Shown here: positions 47,479 through 54,814 of the stretch, one piece after another
Numbering within the stretch: position 1 is the first letter of the stretch
Layout of the letters: each line of letters starts with the position of its first letter
Assembly (NCBI GenBank): GCA_016791065.1
Contig: JAEUOD010000123.1
Span: 1-64,000 of the forward strand
Source: Dechloromonas sp.
GTDB taxonomy: Bacteria > Pseudomonadota > Gammaproteobacteria > Burkholderiales > Rhodocyclaceae
Length of the DNA: 64,000 nucleotides
Reading direction: 5' to 3'
Notes under the pieces: model-generated
What the model was told of the DNA's origin: nothing
The model's input: only the letters and a program-made list of their open reading frames with translations
The model's database searches: none
Translations under genes and position numbers: made by a program

Positions 47479-49709
47479 CGCTTTCCGAAACGGTCTGCAG
47501 CAAGCCGCAACACACGCGTCATTTCAGCGGCGATGTCGGGCGATGCTTTTGTCTCGAAACGACCGAGCTTGCCGAAATCGAGCACCACGGTTGAGCCGGA
47601 ACCCGCACTTCCTGCCATAGGGGTTGCTGGCGTTGGCGGGCTGGGGATAGAGAGATTTCCCAATAGGCCGCCATTCGCATACTTTGGAATCATCATGCGA
47701 TTCACAGCATCAATGAAGCTGGGGCCATAGTGCCTCACCGCCTGGCGTTGAATAACCCATTCCCCCGGCGTCCCCCAATACAGCATGTTGTCTGCCCGGT
47801 CGTGCGGGGCTCGCCCAGGAAGCTGGCCACCACGCGCAAAGCCTTGAATGCCGGCACCATCGGCAAAGCTCCCACCGCCACTTCCCGAATTGACCACACT
47901 CACCGGAATTTGCCTTGGGGCAGTCAGGGCCGCCAGTTGGGTTTCAATGGTGGCAATGCTTGCCGTCAAATCGTCCGTTTTCAGTTTTACCTCGATGGAG
48001 CGAGCGCTTTCCTTCATGGCATCAAGCTTGCCCTGCAGGTCGTTCAGCGTCTGCGCCTGCTGCGCGGCCTGCTCTTCCAGCGCGCCCACTTCCTTCTGTT
48101 TTCCCTTGGCTTGTGCATCCAGAAGGTTGGCCTGCTGCTTTCCGGCTTCTTCAACAAGGTCCGCATTGCCCGAGGCATCGGCAAATTTCTGGGCTCGCTC
48201 AAGAAAGTCCTTGGCTTGTTGCGCGTATTTCTCGAAGTCCTTGGCGCGGCCATCGAGTTGAGCGGCGCCGGCTGCTGCAGCGTAGTAACGCCCTTGGCCA
48301 AGCATTTCCTCTGCCCGTGATGCATTGGCCGATTGCCTCTCCTCTTCAGTCAGGCCGGACTCCCGCATTTGCGTTGCTCGATCCGCTGCATTGGTACGGA
48401 CAGCCGAGGCCTGATTACTCAGCGAAGCGGCATCCAACTTTGCCCTGTCAGCTTCTCCTCGTGACTTCTGCCAAGCTTCACGCACGGCATCAACCAGGCG
48501 TTGCTGGTCGGCAATCTGCCGGTCTACGCTGGCCTTGGCATTGCCTTCAATCAAGCCCTGTTCGCCGGTCTGGATATAGCGAACGTACTTCGCCATTTCC
48601 GCTTTCTTGGTGGCCAACTGCTGTTCAAGGTCGGATCGTTTTGCGGCGCTCGCCTCCTCGGCTATTTGCACCGCGTTGGCGGCCTCCTGAGCCTTGCCGG
48701 TGAAATACTGCAGGGCTCGCTCAGTCTCGCCAATCTTTGCATCAAGCCCAGAATCGGCAGGACTACCATTTTTGGCCAACTCATCCCGCTTTGCCTTGAG
48801 CAGAGCAAGCTTTTCCGTCAGGTCTGCTACTCGTTGGGCTGGGTTGTTCGATCCGCTCAGCATGGCGGTCAACGAGTCAAACCAGCCCAGGCCGGCCCCT
48901 TTGTTTTCGAGAAGGATGCTCGAAAGCTTGGCCATGTGCGGCACGATTTCATTACCCAACACATGAGCCAGCCCCCCGCCGGCAGCTTTCAGACGAATGA
49001 GGTTCTGCTCCCATTCCTTGGCTGCCGCCAGTTGCTCCGGCGTGAAGATGATGCCGATATCTTCCGCTTCCTTGCCGAATTTCTTGATGGCATCGGCGCC
49101 TTGGTTCAAGACAGGCAGCAACTTGAGGCCAGATTCTTCCATCAGCTTCACGGCCAGTGCCGACTTCTGGGCACCGTCCGGCATACGTTTGAAGGCTTCG
49201 GCAACATCGAGCAGCACTTCCTGAATTGGCCGCATCTTGCCGCTGGTGTCCTTGACCTCGACCCCCAGCGCTTTGAAGGTGCTCATGGCTTCTTCGTTGC
49301 CATTGGCGGCCTCGTTCATTTTGACGGCCAATCCCTTCAAGCTTTGCCCGAGCTCCTGCGAAGAGACGTTACCCACGGAGAAGGCATAGTTCAGTTTCGC
49401 TAGGTCCTGTGCGCCGATGCCGGAACTCGCCGACAGCTTGTTCAGCTCGTTGGCCGCAGCGGCGGTGTTGTTTGCCATGGTGATGGCGGCAGCGCCTACA
49501 ACAGAGGCCAGAGTGGCGATACTGCCCAGCCCCTTGGTTGCTATTGCCGCAAATCCGCCTCCTGTGCTCTGGATGCTCTGCGCCGCGACGCTTTGAACGC
49601 TCGCCATGCTGGCGGCAAATCGGCCGATCAGCGTCGTTGATTCGTTCAGCGCCTTTTTGAGTCCGGCGTTATTGCCACCGATATCAACGATAGTTTGTGG
49701 ATTGCTCAT
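47475..49709 (-). CDS. phage tail tape measure protein
   Basis: 744 residues from MSNPQTIVDIGGNN (ATG at 49709, GGAGA upstream). The N-terminal region has the lambda-type TMP signature: a hydrophobic segment near 45-75, then ANELNKLSASSGIGAQDL, MPDGAQKSALAVKLMEESG and KKFGKEAEDIGIIF. A long coiled-coil-like middle (about 300-600) is rich in Ala, Gln, Glu and Lys. The C-terminal segment FARGGQLPG, GEWVIQRQAVRHYGPSFI is typical of TMP ends. TMPs set tail length and help DNA entry. It is coupled to the upstream gene (ATGA). It is full length, yet no tail tube or baseplate gene accompanies it. Confidence 0.88.
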   Translation of the reverse strand: MSNPQTIVDIGGNNAGLKKALNESTTLIGRFAASMASVQSVAAQSIQSTGGGFAAIATKGLGSIATLASVVGAAAITMANNTAAAANELNKLSASSGIGAQDLAKLNYAFSVGNVSSQELGQSLKGLAVKMNEAANGNEEAMSTFKALGVEVKDTSGKMRPIQEVLLDVAEAFKRMPDGAQKSALAVKLMEESGLKLLPVLNQGADAIKKFGKEAEDIGIIFTPEQLAAAKEWEQNLIRLKAAGGGLAHVLGNEIVPHMAKLSSILLENKGAGLGWFDSLTAMLSGSNNPAQRVADLTEKLALLKAKRDELAKNGSPADSGLDAKIGETERALQYFTGKAQEAANAVQIAEEASAAKRSDLEQQLATKKAEMAKYVRYIQTGEQGLIEGNAKASVDRQIADQQRLVDAVREAWQKSRGEADRAKLDAASLSNQASAVRTNAADRATQMRESGLTEEERQSANASRAEEMLGQGRYYAAAAGAAQLDGRAKDFEKYAQQAKDFLERAQKFADASGNADLVEEAGKQQANLLDAQAKGKQKEVGALEEQAAQQAQTLNDLQGKLDAMKESARSIEVKLKTDDLTASIATIETQLAALTAPRQIPVSVVNSGSGGGSFADGAGIQGFARGGQLPGRAPHDRADNMLYWGTPGEWVIQRQAVRHYGPSFIDAVNRMMIPKYANGGLLGNLSIPSPPTPATPMAGSAGSGSTVVLDFGKLGRFETKASPDIAAEMTRVLRLAADRFGKR

Positions 49710-50080
49710 TGCGGTTCTCCTTCCGCTGCCTTTTGGTCTGCAACCTCTCGGCATAGCTCACTCAGCTTGATAACAATCTGTTCGCAGGCCTCCGCAAGCA
49801 TCGCTCGCATGCGGAAAATATGAGGATTCAATTCCTTGGCGGCCTCGTTAATGGCATCAAGTTGGTTGCACGTAACCTGATCAAAGTCAGAAACATCGCA
49901 ACTGCAGATCATGGCCAGATCAGTCAATGAAATCCCGGTAATTGCGAATTCATCGATGACGTCAACGGGGTAGCCGGGATAGGCAATCCCCTCCCACCAG
50001 GTGCGAGACTCTTTGATGGTCACTTCACGAACGATGAAGGTTTTGGTGTCGGTAACAACTGATTTGGTAAGTGCTGGCAT
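49706..50080 (-). CDS. probable tail assembly chaperone
   Basis: 124 residues (ATG at 50080, AAGGA upstream). It is directly before and overlapping the tape measure gene, the fixed position of tail chaperones in siphophage genomes. The N-terminal part is beta-rich (FIVREVTIKESRTWW), then a helical stretch contains AINEAAKELNPHIFRMRAML. The family is not recognised with certainty. Assignment rests on position, size and the NPHIF-like motif. No slippery heptamer for a G/GT frameshift is obvious. Confidence 0.55.
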   Translation of the reverse strand: MPALTKSVVTDTKTFIVREVTIKESRTWWEGIAYPGYPVDVIDEFAITGISLTDLAMICSCDVSDFDQVTCNQLDAINEAAKELNPHIFRMRAMLAEACEQIVIKLSELCREVADQKAAEGEPQ

Positions 50081-50090
50081 GGGAATTCCT

Positions 50091-50840
50091 TTACTTGGAA
50101 GAATTGAAGGCATCGACCAGGGATCTACGCAGGTTTTCATCCCAGGTCTTGGCAATGGTTGTTGCCGCAATCTGCGGCAGGTCGAAGCGGCGCTGATAGT
50201 TGGTAGCGGAGAGAACGACAAGAAGCGGGCGGATGCCGATGGGCGGCCCCATGTCGATATAGGCGCCTCGCTTGAGGTGGCCATCCCTGGCATTGCCCCG
50301 AGCCCAGAAGATGCGCCCGGCCAGGCGAACTGAACGCCGGCTTCGATTGCTATTCGAGGCGTAGGCATAGGGATCAAGGCCAATACGAAGCTGGGAGATG
50401 ATCTGCTGCACCTGGCCTCGGCTCATGTTCCCGAACGCATCTAGGCGAGCCCCGGCACCAGGTGCGATGAATTCACCCCTACCAAGCAGGCCGGCGCGGC
50501 GCAGGTACAACTCAAGTGCCTTTGCACTTCTGGCACCACCCGTGAAGTGGTGCCCGAAACGCTCCTCTGCACTGAAAGCGTTTTTCGAGGCTAGCCGATC
50601 CTTGAGGCCAACCCGCGCAACGAGGTTTTGTTTCGTGGCAGGTTGCACGAAGGTGGATTTCAGGAAGAAGGGCGTCGGCCGATCAGTCTTGCTGCGCATC
50701 TCTTGCTTTAGCTCACTCTCGACCGCCTTGGCGGTTTTGGTGATGGCACGCGCAATGCCGAACCGGCTTTGCTTCTCGATGTTCTTCAGGCTGCTGTAAA
50801 CCGATGGCAGGCCAAGGGCTTTGAAGCTGGGAACGATCAT
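50091..50840 (-). CDS. minor tail protein Z-like (gpZ/HK97 gp10-type) protein
   Basis: 249 residues from MIVPSFKALG (ATG at 50840, overlapping the upstream stop). The pattern matches lambda gpZ-like tail proteins: RFGIARAITKTAKAVESELKQEM, RPTPFFLKSTFVQPATKQNL, GGARSAKALELYLRRAGLL, and the characteristic GARLDAFGNMSRGQVQQIISQL. gpZ-type proteins act at the head-proximal end of the tail and at head-tail joining. It lies 10 bp upstream of the putative chaperone gene. In a normal phage, head-tail connector and tube genes would surround it; none do here. Confidence 0.75.
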   Translation of the reverse strand: MIVPSFKALGLPSVYSSLKNIEKQSRFGIARAITKTAKAVESELKQEMRSKTDRPTPFFLKSTFVQPATKQNLVARVGLKDRLASKNAFSAEERFGHHFTGGARSAKALELYLRRAGLLGRGEFIAPGAGARLDAFGNMSRGQVQQIISQLRIGLDPYAYASNSNRSRRSVRLAGRIFWARGNARDGHLKRGAYIDMGPPIGIRPLLVVLSATNYQRRFDLPQIAATTIAKTWDENLRRSLVDAFNSSK

Positions 50841-51139
50841 GGCAGCCGCCCCCAAATGTGCATTGTTCGCTCGCGGTCGTCCGCCGTAAATTGATAACGA
50901 CCCCGGTGCACAGTGCCGCCATCCCGGTCGGTGGTAGGCAGGCGTTCACAGGGAATCGTCAGGCCGGCATCGCGCAACTTTAAAATTGCATCGGGCGCAT
51001 TCGAGATGCCCGCAACACGGTCCAAGTCTTCACGGCTGCAGGGGCCGTTAGCCAAGGCGCAAATGATGCGGATTTCTTTGGGGTTGCTTGTGGCGAAGGG
51101 CGGAAGGCTTGGGATGCCGGGCAGGCTCGGCTGATCCAT
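50837..51139 (-). CDS. small winged-helix DNA-binding protein
   Basis: 100 residues. A helix-turn-helix is visible in IRIICALANGPCSREDLDRVAGISNAPDAILKLRDAGL, followed by a wing-like beta hairpin (IPCERLPTTDRDGGTVHRGRYQF). Small proteins of this kind are frequent in phage and satellite operons as transcription regulators or replication accessory factors. It starts 2 bp after the AlpA-like gene and overlaps the gpZ-like gene (ATGA), so it is part of the main element operon. Confidence 0.7.
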   Translation of the reverse strand: MDQPSLPGIPSLPPFATSNPKEIRIICALANGPCSREDLDRVAGISNAPDAILKLRDAGLTIPCERLPTTDRDGGTVHRGRYQFTADDRERTMHIWGRLP

Positions 51140-51141
51140 GG

Positions 51142-51351
51142 TCAGCCCTTCAGCTTTTCAACCAGCTCAGCAATTGCCGAGCGGGACCAGGCTACCGTCT
51201 TGGGGCCGAGGTGAACGGGCTTTGGATATCGCCCTGTTCTGCAGCCCTCCCACCAGGTGGATTTGCTGACCGGAATAATCGCGGGGATGCCGCGTTTCCT
51301 GTCTCCGATGATTTGCGGCAATCGAAGAAAGCCGTCGTGATGTTCATCCAT
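51142..51351 (-). CDS. AlpA-family regulator/excisionase
   Basis: 69 residues of the AlpA/MerR-like winged helix: FLRLPQIIGDRKRGIPAIIPVSKSTWWEGCRTGRYPKPVHLGPKTVAWSRSAI, where WW..C..GRYP and the final AW are family hallmarks. AlpA-type proteins switch on excision or late functions in P4-like satellites and islands. It is probably the first gene of the long leftward operon, with a 72-bp upstream gap. It is the natural candidate for sensing or responding to a helper phage. Confidence 0.82.
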   Translation of the reverse strand: MDEHHDGFLRLPQIIGDRKRGIPAIIPVSKSTWWEGCRTGRYPKPVHLGPKTVAWSRSAIAELVEKLKG

Positions 51352-51423
51352 TGTGGATTGCCTCGTATTGAATTGATACGTGGCAATCCTGACTAGTCCG
51401 GACCGTTTATTCGAGTGACAAAA

Positions 51424-52026
51424 TTACCCTGAAAGCATTTCTGTCATCGTTGAAATGTGGCTGTCTGTTTGCCCATTAAAGCGGAGCGTGAGGGAGCCAT
51501 ATTTGGCCGCATTATTCCCCCATTCGCACATCCATCCCTGCCCACGCAAAATGGCAGTGGCGGTGCCGTCGGGCATTTGTTCGGTAGCTGAGACCCTGGT
51601 TCCTCGTTCAAAAAGGAACCAAAGTCCACTTTCGATTTCAGGTGTTCGGAAATAGACCAACTCCGCACCTTGGACATCGAGAATTTTCCGAGCTTTTGCA
51701 ATGTGCCTCTGAATAGCCCGTTTCTGGTCGTCTGGGTTTTTCGGCGAACCAATCAGCAAGGCATCGGCCGCCAACATTTGGGCATGTCGAACGGTGCTCC
51801 GGTGAAACTGCATGGCCAAGGTTGTATGGGCAAATGCGGCGATGTCTTTCCTATGGCCCGCTTTTCTTCCAGGTGGCTTTTTTTGCTCCACTGTCAGCAG
51901 TGATGGCGGATCAATGCGCCCTGTTACTGGCCCGATTTTGGTCCCAGATCCACCGTAAAGAATGCCACCAAAGCTGCCATCATCAGGGTCAAACACACAC
52001 TTGAGATGTAATTCAGGTGTTTTCAT
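51424..52026 (-). CDS. element protein of unknown function
   Basis: 200 residues from MKTPELHLKCVFDPDDGSFGG (ATG at 52026). No recognised domain. Visible features are a Lys/Arg-rich segment (VEQKKPPGRKAGHRKDIAAF), a helical stretch (QKRAIQRHIAKARKILDVQGA) and a C-terminal beta-rich part (GLWFLFERGTRVS, GWMCEWG). It lies between the second unknown protein and AlpA, in AT-richer DNA. In satellites this position often holds helper-interference or anti-phage genes, but nothing in the sequence proves such a role. The frame extension to 52158 lacks a start signal. Confidence 0.55.
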   Translation of the reverse strand: MKTPELHLKCVFDPDDGSFGGILYGGSGTKIGPVTGRIDPPSLLTVEQKKPPGRKAGHRKDIAAFAHTTLAMQFHRSTVRHAQMLAADALLIGSPKNPDDQKRAIQRHIAKARKILDVQGAELVYFRTPEIESGLWFLFERGTRVSATEQMPDGTATAILRGQGWMCEWGNNAAKYGSLTLRFNGQTDSHISTMTEMLSG

Positions 52027-52123
52027 AGCGCCCTTCGTGCGCTCCCTCGAATGAATGCCACCCCCAGGCGGGCGAAGGATTCCCGCTTTTCGTCTGGCCG
52101 GACTAGGGGGCGGCGTGCTTGAT

Positions 52124-52786
52124 TTAACCTTTCCGCATGTTCCGAAAGGCGGCGGCATTCAGCGAGAAAACGTTGCTGGAAACGTTCACTTTTTCCTTGA
52201 TCTTCGGTGTCGCCCAAGCAAGTATTTTTCGAAGCCCCACGATTGCCTGTTTTGCTGCTTTGACGTCACTTTCCGCAATTCCAATATCTGGAAACTCGGT
52301 GAAGACCAGCTTCCCTTCTATCAGTCGCTCAGCTTGGTTAATGTGGTGAAGCACGCCGTCTTTCCAGCGTTGTGGATAGTCTGGCTGGCTGCATGCTTCT
52401 TTCGCTGCAAGCCATGTTGCGCTAGCTTCTGCTGAGTGCCGTTCCAACTCCTTTTTTTCGAGTTCCTCTTTTGACCAATGGCGCCAAACGCGGAAGTTAC
52501 CCATGTTGCCAATTTTGCTTATGCTGAGGCCGCCATGACCGCTATCGAAGGATTTGAAGCGGCTCCTGAGTGGCAGCCGTGTAGCGGTTCCGTCTGAAGA
52601 AAAAACAACCGTTTGTGATGTTTTCCCATTTCCTTGCAGGCCAGGGAGCCATTCCTCTCTGACTAACCCGCATGCAATAAGGTCGGATGCTTTTCCAAAA
52701 TACGTTGATGTACCGTGATAGAAACTGTCTTCCTCGAAACGGACGCCAGGGGCATAGTCTTTCAAGCTACCATCTGCACTAGCCAT
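52124..52786 (-). CDS. element protein of unknown function with a YHGTS motif
   Basis: 220 residues with a good RBS (AGGAG). Near the start, DSFYHGTSTYFGKASDLIACGLVREEW contains an (F/Y)HGTS motif like those in ADP-ribosyltransferase folds, but the other catalytic residues cannot be assigned. A middle part has FRVWRHWSKEELEKKELERHS, and the C-terminal half is helical (IGIAESDVKAAKQAIVGLRKIL). The gene is clearly more AT-rich than the chromosome. It lies 78 bp downstream of the integrase region on the same strand, outside the tail/replication operon. A cargo or defence role is possible but unproven. Confidence 0.55.
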   Translation of the reverse strand: MASADGSLKDYAPGVRFEEDSFYHGTSTYFGKASDLIACGLVREEWLPGLQGNGKTSQTVVFSSDGTATRLPLRSRFKSFDSGHGGLSISKIGNMGNFRVWRHWSKEELEKKELERHSAEASATWLAAKEACSQPDYPQRWKDGVLHHINQAERLIEGKLVFTEFPDIGIAESDVKAAKQAIVGLRKILAWATPKIKEKVNVSSNVFSLNAAAFRNMRKG

Positions 52787-52864
52787 GATTCACTCCTATC
52801 AGTGGATTGCGGTTAGGGGCGGGAAGCTGCGTCAACAGCTACCGCCCCGCTTTGCCTGATCCCG

Positions 52865-54082
52865 TCAGGCGGCGGTATTGCCTCGCAGCGGGATAACATC
52901 GGCTCCCGCCTTCAATTTGTCCAGGTAGTCAGCCCATAGCTGCATCATCGCCCTGCGCTCCTTCAGGAACTTGGTGCGGTTGTAGGCTGTGCCCAGCGCA
53001 TCTGCCACCTGGTGGGCGAGTTGGTGTTCAATCACTTCCGGTCTGACGTGCAGTTCTTCGTGCAGGATCGTCCGTGCCATCGCCCGGAAGCCGTGCCCGG
53101 TGATTTCGGTCTTGGTGTCGTACCCCATGCGGCGTAGGGCGGCATTCACGGCTGCATCGCTCATGGGAAGCTGCGGATCGCGGCCGGGGAAAACGTAGCG
53201 GCCGTGCCCGGTCAGGGCGTGAAGTTCCCGCAGGATGGCGACGGCTTGGGGCGCCAGCGGCACAAGGTGCTCGGTCTTGGTCTTGGTGATGAAATAGCGC
53301 CACTCTGCTTTGTCCAGGTCGAAGCCATACCATTCCGCCTTGCGCAGTTCGCCAGGGCGGACAAACAGCAGGGGGGCGAGCAGCAGGGCGCAGCGAACGA
53401 CAAACGTACCCTTGAAGCCGTCTATCGCTCGCAGCAGCTCGCCAACGCCTTTGGGGTCGGTGATAGAGGGCAGGTTTTCGGTCTTGGGGGCGGGAATTGC
53501 GCCCTTGAGGTCTGGGCATGGATCTCTGTCGGCGCGGCCGGTGGCGATGGCGTATCGGAAGCACTGGCTGATTTCACTCTTCGCCTTGTGGGCGGTGTAG
53601 CGGGCGCCTCGAGCATCGATGCGGCGCAGTACGGCCAGGACTTCGGGAGCGGTGATTTCGGCAATCGGCCGGCTGCCCATCCAAGGGAATACATCTTTCT
53701 CCAGCCGGGCAAGGGCTTTCTTGTATTGCGCTTCTTCAACGTTGCTGCGTTTGTTTTCCAGCCACTCACGGCAGATGATTTCGAAGCTGTTGGCTGCAAG
53801 CTCGCTCGCTGTTGCCTTGACCGCCTTGCGGTGCTCGCCGGGGTCAATTCCTACGGCCATCATCTTGCGGGCATCATCGCGTTTGCTGCGCGCTTCCTTC
53901 AGGCCTGTATCGGGGTAAGTGCCAAGGGACAGCAGCTTTTCCTTGCCATCAATCCTGAACTTCAGACGCCACCACTTACCCCCATTGGGATTCACCAGGA
54001 GGAACAGCCCTTTTTCGTCGGACAGCTTGTACGGCTTTTCAGCCGGTTTTGCTGTGCGGATGGCGGTATCGGTTAGTGGCAT
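52865..54082 (-). CDS. tyrosine recombinase integrase (P4-type, DUF4102 N-terminus)
   Basis: 405 residues from MPLTDTAIRTAKPAEKPYKLSDEKG, the standard start of P4-like integrases. A SAM-like core-binding domain lies near 100-190. Catalytic residues are visible: R in FVRPGELRKAEW, H-x-x-R in GHGFRAMARTIL, the second His in HQLAHQV and the Tyr in GTAYNRT. It is oriented away from the adjacent tRNA-Leu gene, the usual layout for tRNA-targeting elements. The longer frame to 54190 merely reads through the TACCCCC arm repeats and is rejected. Confidence 0.92.
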   Translation of the reverse strand: MPLTDTAIRTAKPAEKPYKLSDEKGLFLLVNPNGGKWWRLKFRIDGKEKLLSLGTYPDTGLKEARSKRDDARKMMAVGIDPGEHRKAVKATASELAANSFEIICREWLENKRSNVEEAQYKKALARLEKDVFPWMGSRPIAEITAPEVLAVLRRIDARGARYTAHKAKSEISQCFRYAIATGRADRDPCPDLKGAIPAPKTENLPSITDPKGVGELLRAIDGFKGTFVVRCALLLAPLLFVRPGELRKAEWYGFDLDKAEWRYFITKTKTEHLVPLAPQAVAILRELHALTGHGRYVFPGRDPQLPMSDAAVNAALRRMGYDTKTEITGHGFRAMARTILHEELHVRPEVIEHQLAHQVADALGTAYNRTKFLKERRAMMQLWADYLDKLKAGADVIPLRGNTAA

Positions 54083-54124
54083 GGCTGCAACTCCGTTCGA
54101 ATATCGAAGGTACGCCGTAGCCTG

Positions 54125-54189
54125 TGGGGGTAGCTGCTTGGGGGTAACACCTGTTGGGGGTAGGTTGCTTACCCCCATAGTTACCCCCA
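54125..54189. repeat. integrase arm-type sites, right end
   Basis: Two direct copies of (C/G)TTACCCCCA at 54168-54177 and 54180-54189 have the same 12-bp step as the left-end pair. Three inverted or partial copies (TGGGGGTA) lie at 54125, 54139 and 54155. They sit between the integrase start and the tRNA attachment site. Confidence 0.7.
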
Positions 54190-54243
54190 CTAAGGCCCGG
54201 ATTTGTCAGAATCATTCTGGACACTACCGGACGAAAAGGCAAC

Positions 54244-54267
54244 AAAAAACCCGCTCTGGGGCGGGTT
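54244..54267 (-). terminator. element-borne terminator for tRNA-Leu
   Basis: AACCCGC/GCGGGTT (54248-54254 with 54261-54267) form a 7-bp stem, followed on the minus strand by six T. It lies ~35 bp downstream of the tRNA 3' end inside the element. It replaces the original terminator, now displaced to 42751-42775. Confidence 0.8.
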
Positions 54268-54302
54268 CTCCGGACTTGCTTGGTTCTGCTTGTACTGCTT
54301 TA

Positions 54303-54387
54303 TGGTGCCCCGAGCCAGACTCGAACTGGCACACCTTTCGGCGGCGGATTTTGAATCCGCTGCGTCTACCGATTCCGCCATCGGGGC
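54303..54387 (-). tRNA. tRNA-Leu (anticodon CAA)
   Basis: 85-nt gene. The acceptor stem GCCCCGA pairs with TCGGGGC, and a 3' CCA is encoded. The anticodon stem GCGGA/TCCGC has loop TTCAAAA (anticodon CAA). The long variable arm is typical of class II tRNAs, and the T-arm contains GTTCGA. It is the attachment target of the adjacent element, which restores the intact 3' end. Confidence 0.95.
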
Positions 54388-54400
54388 TGGTGGATGCAGG

Positions 54401-54429
54401 ATTATCCCTGAATCACTTCTTTGACTCAA
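54401..54429 (-). promoter_or_regulatory. sigma-70-type promoter of tRNA-Leu
   Basis: TTGAGT, a 17-bp spacer and GATAAT on the minus strand lie 13 bp upstream of the tRNA 5' end. The promoter overlaps the 3' end of the Rap1a-like gene. Confidence 0.65.
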
Positions 54430-54814
54430 GCAAATCCGTGCAAGGAAAGGATTTGGCGAGGGCGCCGGCGACCAGCATGGCGGTGCTGGCCTTGCTGCTG
54501 GGGGGCTGGCGATCGAGATGGGCGAGGACGGAACGGACGAGTCGAGGCGAAAGGTCGGGATCATCAGGCAGGCAGAAGGCGTTGAGCTTGATGCCGACCT
54601 TGTCCGCGAGATAGTCGCTGATTGCATAGCTGTCGACGAAGCCGGCCACATAGGCAATGCAGCGTGCACTGCGGATGGCCTGGATGGGGTCACTGCTTTT
54701 TTGGCCGGCATAGAGTTCTTCGGCAGCCAGGCAATCACCGCGCAGTTCGTCGCTGGAGTAGGCGTGCACCTGAGGGGCGATCAGGAGGGTGAGCAGGAGC
54801 AGAAGGATTTTCAT
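54413..54814 (-). CDS. secreted Rap1a/Tai-family protein
   Basis: 133 residues from [18 protein letters not shown] (signal peptide). The mature part matches the Rap1a/Tai family: [54 protein letters not shown] and a final SFPCTDLL, with Cys residues that probably pair as disulphides. Known members neutralise Ssp/Tae4-type peptidoglycan amidase effectors in the periplasm; many others are orphans of unknown role. No effector or type VI genes are visible. It overlaps the upstream methyltransferase stop (ATGA). The tRNA-Leu promoter overlaps its 3' end. Confidence 0.75.
   Translation of the reverse strand: MKILLLLLTLLIAPQVHAYSSDELRGDCLAAEELYAGQKSSDPIQAIRSARCIAYVAGFVDSYAISDYLADKVGIKLNAFCLPDDPDLSPRLVRSVLAHLDRQPPSSKASTAMLVAGALAKSFPCTDLLESKK

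Larger units (their letters stand above)
42793..54302. mobile_element. tRNA-Leu-integrated satellite-like element with tail genes
   Basis: About 11.5 kb between a degraded tRNA-Leu 3' end (42793-42815) and the intact tRNA-Leu(CAA) gene. It contains, leftward from the tRNA: integrase, two unknown proteins, AlpA regulator, winged-helix protein, gpZ-like tail protein, candidate tail chaperone, tape measure protein, zinc-site protein, DUF927 primase-helicase and a Cys/His-rich protein. An inverted-repeat region and a ~400-bp gene-free end follow. Arm-type repeats lie inside both ends. All genes run the same way, and from AlpA to the last gene each start overlaps or lies within 12 bp of the previous stop. 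Capsid, portal, terminase, tail tube, baseplate and lysis genes are absent. Base composition is visibly more AT-rich at both ends than in the host. Confidence 0.85.

Noticed and set aside
54083..54190. N-terminal extension of the integrase
   Set aside because: The extra residues only translate the TACCCCC arm repeats. Family members start at MPLTDTAIR (54082).
42509..54302. complete prophage
   Set aside because: No terminase, portal, capsid, tail tube, baseplate or lysis gene could be found. The remaining genes form a compact intact operon, so it is described as satellite-like instead.
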